From the NCBI GenBank assembly GCA_002477565.1, contig DLQL01000022.1, positions 1-21,716 on the forward strand: a stretch of 21,716 nucleotides of DNA, read 5' to 3'. This document shows, in pieces, positions 1-6,790 of the stretch. The notes below the pieces were generated by a model. That model saw only the letters and a list, made by a program, of their open reading frames with translations. It searched no databases and had not been told where the DNA came from. The DNA comes from Flavobacteriaceae bacterium UBA7433. Its GTDB lineage: Bacteria > Bacteroidota > Bacteroidia > Flavobacteriales > Flavobacteriaceae. Each line of letters begins with the position of its first letter. Position 1 is the stretch's first letter. Position numbers and translations under genes: made by a program.

Positions 1-2
1 AC

Positions 3-203
3 TTTCAGCCCCCAATGACTTATTTTTTACAGGTCACCCTTACAAGTCAAAACGGAAAATGCATCGCTATGCCTTTGCCGGGAAACGGTTCAGGAGATTT
101 GGCAAATTTGGTCATGGCAGATGCTTTTATCGAGCTGCCAGCAGACCGCAATACATTTCAAAAAGGAGAGGTGTATCCAGTTCTGAGGTATCGGAGTTTT
201 TAA
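3..203 (+). CDS. moeA: Molybdopterin molybdenumtransferase MoeA, 3' end only
   Basis: This is the last 66 codons of a gene that begins before the window; the reading frame is open to the window edge and stops with TAA at 201-203. The visible residues fit the small C-terminal beta-barrel domain (domain IV) of MoeA: a stretch near NGSGDLANLVMADAFIELP followed by a short tail ending in a valine-rich strand. In MoeA proteins, the SGD/LxxLxxAxxxxxLP pattern is conserved near the end. MoeA inserts molybdate into adenylylated molybdopterin in the cytoplasm. It sits 56 bases before moaC on the same strand, and the flanking cofactor genes support the call. The internal ATG at 15 is not a real start, because the domain is already under way there. 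Confidence 0.85.
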   Translation, partial: FQPPMTYFLQVTLTSQNGKCIAMPLPGNGSGDLANLVMADAFIELPADRNTFQKGEVYPVLRYRSF

Positions 204-259
204 AACGAATGAATGGAATTTAGAGATGATTTTTTATAATAAAGCACAATTGCAACAAC

Positions 260-736
260 ATGGGGTTTTCACATATTGACAAAAACAACCAGCCCAAAAT
301 GGTAGATGTGGGTGGAAAAAAAACAACAAAACGTCAAGCGACGGCAACAGCAGTCATGGAGGCTGGGGAGGAAATCATCTCGTTGCTTTCAGACAACGCT
401 TTTAAAACCAAGAAAGGACCTGTATTTCAAACTGCAATCATCGCAGGAATACAAGCGGTCAAAAAAACAGCGGAATTGATTCCCATGTGCCATCCTCTGA
501 TGATTGATGGAGTAGATTTGTCAATCACTGTCAAAGACTCGGCATACATCGAAATTTTTTGTACTGTAAAAATAGAAGGAAAAACAGGCGTAGAAATGGA
601 GGCCTTGACTGGAGCTACTGTGGCAGCTTTGACGGTCTACGACATGTGTAAATCCATCTCTCAAAAAATGACGATCAAAGAGGTCAAATTGCTTGAAAAA
701 ACTGGAGGCAAATCTGATGTCAAGTTGCCGAAATAA
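260..736 (+). CDS. moaC: Cyclic pyranopterin monophosphate synthase MoaC
   Basis: The protein is 158 residues, the usual MoaC length. MoaC converts the 3',8-cyclo-GTP product made by MoaA into cyclic pyranopterin monophosphate, the first stable molybdenum cofactor intermediate. Family motifs are all visible: KMVDV at 13-17, MCHPL at 76-80, GKTGVEMEALTG at 107-118, VYDMCK at 126-131 (including the conserved Asp and Lys of the active site) and LLEKTGGKS at 144-152. The ATG at 260 places the usual short N-terminus before the KMVDV segment. It follows moeA and precedes the MobA-like gene on the same strand. The radical SAM partner MoaA is not in the window and must be encoded elsewhere. Confidence 0.97.
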   Translation: MGFSHIDKNNQPKMVDVGGKKTTKRQATATAVMEAGEEIISLLSDNAFKTKKGPVFQTAIIAGIQAVKKTAELIPMCHPLMIDGVDLSITVKDSAYIEIFCTVKIEGKTGVEMEALTGATVAALTVYDMCKSISQKMTIKEVKLLEKTGGKSDVKLPK

Positions 737-828
737 GAACATTTGATTCCGAAGATAACAACCACAATTCCCAAGTCTAAAAACAAATTTTCATAGGTCT
801 CTTGAATTCCTATTTAAAACGCTTCAAA

Positions 829-1956
829 ATGAAAACACATCGAAAACACGCAAAATTGACTTTACGGAAAAGCGGGGTTTTTGCTCCTAACGAGCTTGCC
901 TTTGTTGGTGTAAAGTGTAGTGTGATTCACGATTTGGTCCAAGAGATCAGCCATCGACTGTTTGCAACATCAAAATTAGCCTACGTAGATGCTTCTCATG
1001 CAAAAGAAGAGTTGCTGCCAAAACTAGCAGTTTATACCTACCACAATTCAGGCAGAGCAGTTGTTTTGTCAACCATTGATAAAAATACGTTTAATGACCG
1101 CATTCGGCTTTCTTCCTTCGACTTGGTTTGTGTCAATGGGAATCACTATCCTGCCAATCGACAGGTGGTGCTGTTAGATCCTGAAAAAGAGAATTCCATC
1201 AAAAAACGGATTGACCAATTGCAAGACGTACAGTTTTTTGTAAAAACCCAACGAAATGCTACCGTCTTTGATTGTTTGATCGAGGCTTATCCTGCCTACA
1301 AAGGACTCCCCGTCTACGACTTAGAGGATGTGAGTTCCATTTCCGAACACGTGCGCGAAATCGTTCAAAAAGAAACTCCGGTCCTCAATGGATTGGTCCT
1401 CGCAGGAGGGAAGAGCTTGCGTATGGGGACCGACAAGTCTTTGTTGGATTACCACGGAGCAGCCCAAAGAGAGGTGGCAATGCAGCTTTTGAAAGCACAG
1501 GATTTACCGACTTATTTGTCAGTGAGACCCGGGCAAGAAGGGTTGGATGGTATCAATACCCTCTCAGATGCTTTTGTAGGTTTAGGACCCTTTGGAGCCA
1601 TCTGTTCTGCTTTTATGAAAAATCCAAACGAAGCCTACTTGGTTTTGGCGACTGACCTGCCTTTTGTCAACAAAGAATTGATACAGCTCCTTTTGAAAAA
1701 GCGCAACCCAAAAAAAATAGCGACCGCCGTAAAAGGGATAGGAAAAAAATTCATGGAACCATTGGTGACCATCTGGGAGCCCAAATCCTACCCGATTTTG
1801 TTGAGCTACCTCGCGCAGGGTTATTCCTGTCCGAGAAAAGTACTGATCAATTCTGAGGTCGAAATTGTCGAGGTGGCGGATGAATTGATTTGCAATGTCA
1901 ATACACCCGAAGAATTTGAACAGGTGAAATCGGATTTAAAGAGTAGAGGGGTGTGA
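829..1956 (+). CDS. mobA: Molybdenum cofactor guanylyltransferase (MobA) with a degenerate MobB-like N-terminal domain
   Basis: The protein is about 375 residues, roughly twice a normal MobA. The C-terminal half, from about residue 185, is a MobA nucleotidyltransferase. It has the nucleotide loop LAGGKSLRMGTDKS at 191-204 and the metal-site pattern ATDLPF at about 274-279. MobA transfers GMP from GTP to molybdopterin, giving the guanine dinucleotide form used by DMSO-reductase family enzymes. The N-terminal ~160 residues resemble MobB in layout: a strand and loop (FVGVKCSVIHDL at 25-36) where MobB has its P-loop, then KLAYVDASH, then FDLVCVNGN at about 97-106 where MobB has its 'DLVLVEG' strand. 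The GxxxxGKT residues are absent, so GTP binding there is unlikely. I prefer the ATG at 829 to the in-frame TTG at 802. The MobA assignment is firm; the MobB relation is inference. Confidence 0.88.
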   Translation: MKTHRKHAKLTLRKSGVFAPNELAFVGVKCSVIHDLVQEISHRLFATSKLAYVDASHAKEELLPKLAVYTYHNSGRAVVLSTIDKNTFNDRIRLSSFDLVCVNGNHYPANRQVVLLDPEKENSIKKRIDQLQDVQFFVKTQRNATVFDCLIEAYPAYKGLPVYDLEDVSSISEHVREIVQKETPVLNGLVLAGGKSLRMGTDKSLLDYHGAAQREVAMQLLKAQDLPTYLSVRPGQEGLDGINTLSDAFVGLGPFGAICSAFMKNPNEAYLVLATDLPFVNKELIQLLLKKRNPKKIATAVKGIGKKFMEPLVTIWEPKSYPILLSYLAQGYSCPRKVLINSEVEIVEVADELICNVNTPEEFEQVKSDLKSRGV

Positions 1957-1978
1957 AAACTCTTTGAAAAGAAAGTTT
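1957..1978. terminator. Possible weak hairpin between convergent mobA and moaE
   Basis: The 20-base gap between the two convergent stop codons contains AAACT...AGTTT arms with a partly paired interior and a GAAA loop. One internal mismatch and the lack of a long T-run make it a poor intrinsic terminator. It could limit read-through in both directions, but this is only suggested by position. Confidence 0.25.
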
Positions 1979-2405
1979 ACGGATGTGCGTTTACCCACAC
2001 CTCTCCATCTTCAAAATGTTCTTTTTTCCAAATGGGAACACTTTCTTTCAAAGTGTCGATTGCATATTGACACGCTTCAAATGCGGCCTTTCGATGTGCT
2101 GCAGCCACTGCAATGACTACCGGAACATCCCCAATTTCTAAGACCCCTTCGGCATGGTGAATTGCAATTTTTAAAACATCAAATTTCGACAAAACATCCT
2201 TGGCGATGGACGTCATTTCTTTGACAGCCATTGGACCGTATGCAGAAAACTCCAGAAGGGTTACTTTTTTTCCAGCACTTTGGTTGCGAACGGTCCCCAC
2301 AAAGATTGAAATGCCGCCACAACTTGGGTCGTCCACAAAATCCGAACAGGCTTGAGCAGAGAGTTTTTCAGGGGTTAATTCGATGGAAATATTTTTGGAA
2401 TTCAT
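1977..2405 (-). CDS. moaE: Molybdopterin synthase large (catalytic) subunit MoaE
   Basis: The protein has 142 residues and starts at an ATG whose reverse complement lies at 2403-2405. MoaE binds cyclic pyranopterin monophosphate and, with thiocarboxylated MoaD, adds the two dithiolene sulfurs. Visible family features are GGISIFVGTVRNQSAGKKV at about 30-48, the conserved LEFSAYGPMA at 51-60, the HHAEGVLEIGDVPVVIAV strand region at 83-100, the HR pair at 104-105, and the C-terminal LKESVPIWKKE at 119-129. Lys120 and Lys127 correspond to the two lysines important in the E. coli enzyme. It lies 50 bases downstream of moaD on the same strand, so the two subunits are probably co-transcribed. It converges on mobA. 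Confidence 0.97.
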   Translation of the reverse strand: MNSKNISIELTPEKLSAQACSDFVDDPSCGGISIFVGTVRNQSAGKKVTLLEFSAYGPMAVKEMTSIAKDVLSKFDVLKIAIHHAEGVLEIGDVPVVIAVAAAHRKAAFEACQYAIDTLKESVPIWKKEHFEDGEVWVNAHP

Positions 2406-2455
2406 GGGTTTTTTTGAGAGGTTCCTTTTCGTGCAATCGGCGGGGGTATTGGTTT

Positions 2456-2698
2456 TTAACCTCCGCTTACAGGAGGAATGACAGCAAGTACATCTTGGTT
2501 TTTGAGCAGTACTTCATCCAATGCGTATGCTTCATTGACAGCGATGGCATAGTTTGTGTATTGTTTTAAAATCGGGTATTTTTCGTGAAATTTTATTTTA
2601 AAAACCCCTACGGAAGCTCCTTCTGTAAGGTCCATTTCTAGCCTGCTTTCACCCGTCAAATCCCCGACAATCCCAAAAAGTAAAACAGTGATTTTCAT
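2456..2698 (-). CDS. moaD: Molybdopterin synthase sulfur carrier subunit MoaD
   Basis: This is an 80-residue ubiquitin-like protein. Two features identify it: the N-terminal strand MKITVLLFGIVGDLTG, typical of MoaD, and the C-terminus PPVSGG, whose final Gly-Gly is the site of adenylylation and thiocarboxylate formation. The AIAVNEAYAL and DVLAVIPPVSGG segments are the usual last strands. It donates sulfur to the precursor held by MoaE. It is the first gene of a two-gene minus-strand unit with moaE, divergent from queG across about 170 bases. No gene for the activating enzyme (MoeB or HesA type) is visible nearby. The small size fits the family. Confidence 0.95.
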   Translation of the reverse strand: MKITVLLFGIVGDLTGESRLEMDLTEGASVGVFKIKFHEKYPILKQYTNYAIAVNEAYALDEVLLKNQDVLAVIPPVSGG

Positions 2699-2856
2699 TC
2701 GATTTTTTTTGTAAAAATACAGCTATTTTCAAAAATCAGCTTGATTTTTTCGCAGGAAAAAATAAAAAGCCGCTCAAAACAAAGAGCCATTTGAAGTCAA
2801 TAGCTTTTCGATTTTATAATTTTTTTCACAGACAAGTAGGCTTCCAAATATTTGGG

Positions 2857-2864
2857 TATTTTTG
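2857..2864 (+). promoter_or_regulatory. Bacteroidota-type -7 element before queG
   Basis: The octamer TATTTTTG fits the TAnnTTTG consensus of the Bacteroidota housekeeping sigma factor. No TTG -33 element stands at the usual 17-23 base distance. Transcription would begin about 2870, almost on top of the likely TTG start of queG at 2872. Confidence 0.45.
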
Positions 2865-2871
2865 CAACACA

Positions 2872-3798
2872 TTGATTGACAAAAGCAGACATACCGCAGC
2901 CATCAAAAACAAAGCCCTGTCTTTGGGGTTTACAAGCGTGGGCATTGCAAAAGCGACTTTCCTGGAAGAAGAAGCACCAAAATTAGAGCAGTGGTTGCAA
3001 AAAGGCTACCAAGGCGAGATGCAGTATTTGGAAAACCACTTTGACAAACGCTTAGACCCAAGGTTGTTGGTGGCGGATGCAAAATCGGTCATTTCATTGA
3101 GTTACAATTATTTTCCAAAGACCGAGCAAGCCGATGCCAGTTACAAGCTGGCAAAATACGCCTACGGACAAGACTACCACCAAGTACTCAAAGCCAAGTT
3201 GAAAGAACTCATGGACTTTGTTCAAAAGGAGGTCGGTGCGGTTTCGGGAAGGGCTTTTACAGATTCTGCACCCATCCTAGAAAGAGCTTGGGCGGAAAAG
3301 GCAGGATTGGGGTGGAATGGAAAAAATTCTTTGTTGATTCAAAAGCAACACGGTTCTTTTTTCTTTCTGGCCGAGTTGATTCTCGATTTGGAATTAGAAT
3401 CCGATCTTCCTTTTAAGACAGATCATTGTGGTTCTTGTACACAGTGCATCGACGCCTGTCCCACCCAAGCGATTCTTCCAAACAATACAGTCGATGGGAG
3501 CAAATGTATTTCCTACTTTACCATCGAACTGAAAAATGAGCTGCCCGCGGCCGAAAAAGGCAAGTTTGAAGATTGGATGTTTGGTTGTGATATCTGTCAA
3601 GACGTCTGCCCTTGGAACCGTTTTTCGACACCCCACAACGAACCCTTGTTGGACCCTCACCCAGATCTGTTAGAAATGACCAAAAAAGACTGGGAGGAAA
3701 TCACAACAGAGGTCTTCCAAAAAGTCTTTCGAAAATCTGCGGTAAAGCGAACCAAATATTCAGGATTGACGAGGAATATCAAGTTTTTAAAAGATTGA
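2872..3798 (+). CDS. queG: Epoxyqueuosine reductase QueG
   Basis: QueG reduces epoxyqueuosine to queuosine in the anticodon of certain tRNAs, using cobalamin and two [4Fe-4S] clusters. With the TTG at 2872 as start the protein has 308 residues. The frame is open to 2791, but the extra 27 residues are rich in Phe and look unlike the family, so I treat them as untranslated. Visible features are LEEEAPKLEQWL at about 31-42, GEMQYLENHFDKRLDP at 48-63, FTDSAPILERAWAEKAGLGWNGKNSLLI at 129-156 with the conserved Asp131, and two ferredoxin-like motifs: CGSCTQCIDACPT (C186, C189, C192, C196) and CDICQDVCPW (C239, C242, C246). It is transcribed divergently from moaD. The function call is firm; the exact start is uncertain. 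Confidence 0.95.
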   Translation: MIDKSRHTAAIKNKALSLGFTSVGIAKATFLEEEAPKLEQWLQKGYQGEMQYLENHFDKRLDPRLLVADAKSVISLSYNYFPKTEQADASYKLAKYAYGQDYHQVLKAKLKELMDFVQKEVGAVSGRAFTDSAPILERAWAEKAGLGWNGKNSLLIQKQHGSFFFLAELILDLELESDLPFKTDHCGSCTQCIDACPTQAILPNNTVDGSKCISYFTIELKNELPAAEKGKFEDWMFGCDICQDVCPWNRFSTPHNEPLLDPHPDLLEMTKKDWEEITTEVFQKVFRKSAVKRTKYSGLTRNIKFLKD

Positions 3799-3801
3799 AA
3801 T

Positions 3802-3836
3802 TTGAAAGATTAGTTGCCTTAAAATCGGTATATTTG
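3802..3836 (+). promoter_or_regulatory. Probable promoter of maeB
   Basis: The octamer TATATTTG at 3829-3836 matches the TAnnTTTG -7 consensus exactly. A TTG at 3802-3804 lies 24 bases upstream, just outside the common -33 spacing of 17-23. The predicted start of transcription leaves a leader of about 20 bases before the maeB ATG at 3864, so maeB probably has its own promoter rather than depending on queG. Confidence 0.55.
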
Positions 3837-3863
3837 TCAATCACAACAGGAAGTAAAGCCAAT

Positions 3864-6146
3864 ATGTCTGAATCCACAAAGAGGAAGGAAGCGTTGTTGT
3901 ACCACGCAAAACCTACCCCCGGAAAAATAAAAGTAGTTCCTACAAAAAAATACGCGACTCAAAGAGACTTGTCCTTGGCTTATTCTCCTGGAGTTGCAGC
4001 GCCTTGTTTGGAGATTGCCAAAAACAAAGGAGATGTGTACAAATACACTTCCAAAGGAAATTTGGTGGCCGTGATTTCGAATGGAACGGCCGTTTTGGGT
4101 TTGGGAGATATTGGGCCTGAGGCGAGCAAGCCAGTCATGGAAGGAAAAGGCCTGTTGTTTAAAATATTTGCTGACATTGACGTATTCGATATTGAAGTCG
4201 ATGTGACGGACGTTGACAAGTTTGTTGAGACGGTCAAAGCCATCGCTCCAACTTTTGGTGGAATCAATTTGGAAGACATCAAAGCTCCCGAAGCTTTTGA
4301 AATTGAAAGAAGACTCAAAGAAGAGTTGGACATTCCGGTGATGCATGACGACCAACACGGAACTGCTATTATTTCTGCTGCCGCCTTGAAAAACGCACTG
4401 GAAATTGTTGGAAAAAACATTGAAGAGGTTCAAATAGTAGTCAACGGAGCCGGCGCCGCAGCCATTTCTTGTACTCGTTTGTACTTGGCCTTGGGAGCGC
4501 GAAGAGAAAATGTGGTCATGTGTGACAGCAAAGGGGTGATTCGGAAAGACATAGAAAACCTCACTTCTCAAAAAGCAGAATTTGCAACTTCCAAAGACCT
4601 CCGCTCCTTGGAAGATGCGATGAAGGATGCAGATGTTTTTATCGGTTTGTCCAAAGGGGATATTGTCTCTCCTGAGATGCTGCTGAGCATGGCAACCGAT
4701 CCCATCGTATTCGCGATGGCCAATCCCACTCCAGAAATCAATTACGACCTCGCCATACAAACACGAAAAGACATCCTGATGGCTACGGGGCGTTCTGACC
4801 ATCCCAATCAAGTGAACAATGTCTTGGGTTTTCCATTTATTTTTAGAGGTGCTTTGGATGTGAGAGCTACCGGAATCAATGAAGAAATGAAAATGGCGGC
4901 GGTACACGCTTTGGCAGATTTGGCCAAAAAGACCGTTCCAGAACAGGTCAACTTGGCTTACGAAGAGTCCAACCTGTCTTTTGGAAAAGACTACATCATT
5001 CCAAAACCTTTTGACCCGCGGTTGATCTATGAAATCCCTCCAGCAATCGCCAAAGCAGCGATGGATTCAGGAATTGCCAAACAGCCCATTCAAAATTGGG
5101 ACAGCTACAAAGACAAACTCATGGAGCGCTTGGGGACTAGCAACAAAGTAGTTCGGATGTTGCATGACCGTGCAAAAGCAAATCCAAAGCGTTTGGTCTT
5201 CAACGAAGCAGATCAGTTGAACGTCACCAAAGCCGCACAAATTGTCTTTGACGAAGGAATTGCGATTCCAATTCTTTTGGGAAACAAAGAAATGATTTTG
5301 GCACACAAAAAGGAAATTGGTTTTGACCAAGATGTAACAATCATCAACCCCAAAACAGATGAAGAGCGCTCCCGTAGATTTCGCTATGCCGATTTGTATT
5401 GGAAAGAAAACCAACGCAAAGGGGTTACCTTGTTGGAGGCGAGAAAATTGATGCGTGAGCGCAATTATTTCGCAGCCATGATGGTCAATCAAGGAGATGC
5501 TGATGCCATGATTACAGGCTATTCAAGAAACTATGCCAGTTCGATAAAACCTCTTTTTGAAGCCATTGGCATGCAAGACGGTGTGAGTAGAATCGCGGCG
5601 ACCAATTTGATGTTGACCAAAAGAGGTCCTATGTTTTTGGCAGATACAACGGTCAATATCGATCCGACACCACAGCAATTGGAGAAAATCACACAGCTCA
5701 CCAGTAATGTTGCCAAGCTCTTTGGCATCAAGCCGATCGTGGCCATGTTGTCGTTTGCAAATTTTGGCGCTTCCAAATCAGAAAGAGCGCAAAAGATGGA
5801 GGTCGCAGTTCGCAGGGTTCATGAGTCTTGTCCGGATTTGCTTGTGGACGGTCCAATACAGGTCGATTTTGCGCTGAATGCCGAAATGTTAGAAGACAAG
5901 TTTCCCTTTTCTAATTTGGCAGGAAAAAAACCAAATGTTTTAATTTTCCCAAACTTAGATGCCGCAAATATCACCTATAAAATGATCAAGGAATTGAATG
6001 CGGTCGAGTCTGTCGGTCCAATTTTAATGGGCTTGAAAAAACCTGCTCATATTTTGCAATTGGGAGCGAGTGTGGACGAAATGGTCAATATGGCAGCTGT
6101 TGCAGTTGTAGATGCTCAAAATAAATCGCGTAGAAAAACAACATAA
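3864..6146 (+). CDS. maeB: NADP-dependent malic enzyme with C-terminal phosphotransacetylase-like domain (MaeB type)
   Basis: The protein has 760 residues, matching the ~759 residues of E. coli MaeB. It decarboxylates malate to pyruvate with reduction of NAD(P)+, supplying NADPH and pyruvate in the cytoplasm. The N-terminal malic domain shows SLAYSPGVAAPCLEIA at about 37-52, NGTAVLGLGDIGPEASKPVMEGK at 73-95 and the metal-binding VMHDDQHGTA at 159-168. The nucleotide-binding domain follows, with VNGAGAAAIS near 195 and later FAMANPTPEI. From about residue 430 a phosphate acetyltransferase-like domain follows. In the MaeB family that domain is thought to be regulatory, binding acetyl-CoA, rather than catalytic. 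The frame is open upstream to 3612, but that part lies inside queG, so the ATG at 3864 is the start. NADP rather than NAD preference is inferred from the family. Confidence 0.96.
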   Translation: MSESTKRKEALLYHAKPTPGKIKVVPTKKYATQRDLSLAYSPGVAAPCLEIAKNKGDVYKYTSKGNLVAVISNGTAVLGLGDIGPEASKPVMEGKGLLFKIFADIDVFDIEVDVTDVDKFVETVKAIAPTFGGINLEDIKAPEAFEIERRLKEELDIPVMHDDQHGTAIISAAALKNALEIVGKNIEEVQIVVNGAGAAAISCTRLYLALGARRENVVMCDSKGVIRKDIENLTSQKAEFATSKDLRSLEDAMKDADVFIGLSKGDIVSPEMLLSMATDPIVFAMANPTPEINYDLAIQTRKDILMATGRSDHPNQVNNVLGFPFIFRGALDVRATGINEEMKMAAVHALADLAKKTVPEQVNLAYEESNLSFGKDYIIPKPFDPRLIYEIPPAIAKAAMDSGIAKQPIQNWDSYKDKLMERLGTSNKVVRMLHDRAKANPKRLVFNEADQLNVTKAAQIVFDEGIAIPILLGNKEMILAHKKEIGFDQDVTIINPKTDEERSRRFRYADLYWKENQRKGVTLLEARKLMRERNYFAAMMVNQGDADAMITGYSRNYASSIKPLFEAIGMQDGVSRIAATNLMLTKRGPMFLADTTVNIDPTPQQLEKITQLTSNVAKLFGIKPIVAMLSFANFGASKSERAQKMEVAVRRVHESCPDLLVDGPIQVDFALNAEMLEDKFPFSNLAGKKPNVLIFPNLDAANITYKMIKELNAVESVGPILMGLKKPAHILQLGASVDEMVNMAAVAVVDAQNKSRRKTT

Positions 6147-6206
6147 AATCATTGGAAACAGACGTTTTGGCCTGACAATTCATTCAAATTAAACCGCAGA
6201 AATAAG

Positions 6207-6788
6207 ATGATCACACAATTAAAAGGAAGATTGGTAGAGAAAAACCCGACACACATCATTGTCGATTGCAATGGCGTGGGGTATCTTTTACACATTTCAC
6301 TTCATACTTTTGGATTGTTGCCAAACGATGAATTGTTGACTGTGTACACCCATTTATCTGTGAAAGAAGATTCCCATACCTTGTTTGGATTTAGCAGCAA
6401 GGTAGAAAGGGAAATTTTCCGTTTGCTGATTTCCGTTTCTGGTGTAGGGCCCAGTATCGCTAGGACCATGTTGTCCTCCATGAACCCTCAAGAAGTTCAG
6501 CAAGCCATCGCTTCGGGCAATGTGGCCGTGATACAATCTGTCAAAGGAATTGGAGCAAAAACAGCACAGCGTTTGATCTTGGACTTGAAAGACAAAGTGT
6601 TGAAAACCTTTGATCTGGATGAAAACACTCTTTTGTCGGACAATACTTTTAAAGAAGAAGCGTTATCAGCTTTGGAAGTCTTGGGCTTTGCTCGAAAAAT
6701 TTCAGAAAAAGTCTTGGACCGAATTCTGCAACAAACCCCTTCGTTGTCCGTGGAAGAATTGATTAAGAAAGCATTGAAAAGTTTTTAA
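6207..6788 (+). CDS. ruvA: Holliday junction branch migration protein RuvA
   Basis: The protein is 193 residues, standard for RuvA. A RuvA tetramer holds the four-way DNA junction and loads RuvB helicase for branch migration in recombination repair. Domain I (OB fold, about 1-62) begins MITQLKGRLVEK. Domain II contains two helix-hairpin-helix motifs, LLISVSGVGPSIARTML at about 73-89 and IQSVKGIGAKTAQRLILDLKDK at 109-130. Domain III (about 148-193) binds RuvB and has the usual EALSALEVLGF sequence. It starts 60 bases after maeB, and sprA begins two bases after its TAA stop. This makes a ruvA-sprA transcription unit likely; ruvA before sprA is an arrangement I recall from other Bacteroidota. 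Confidence 0.97.
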   Translation: MITQLKGRLVEKNPTHIIVDCNGVGYLLHISLHTFGLLPNDELLTVYTHLSVKEDSHTLFGFSSKVEREIFRLLISVSGVGPSIARTMLSSMNPQEVQQAIASGNVAVIQSVKGIGAKTAQRLILDLKDKVLKTFDLDENTLLSDNTFKEEALSALEVLGFARKISEKVLDRILQQTPSLSVEELIKKALKSF

Positions 6789-6790
6789 AA

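Noticed and set aside
2791..2871. 27-codon N-terminal extension of queG from a TTG at 2791
   Set aside because: The extension is Phe-rich, contains the -7 promoter element and does not resemble the N-terminus of QueG proteins.
3612..3863. 84-codon upstream extension of the maeB frame
   Set aside because: It lies within the conserved end of queG in another frame and is interrupted by the maeB promoter; MaeB proteins begin near the ATG at 3864.
3837..4907. 356-codon open frame on the minus strand opposite maeB
   Set aside because: It is antisense to the conserved malic enzyme domain, and its His/Ser/Phe-rich product has no motif.
5150..6146. C-terminal phosphotransacetylase part of maeB as a separate functional pta gene
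   Set aside because: It is fused in frame with no start or stop between the domains, and the fusion is the normal MaeB architecture.
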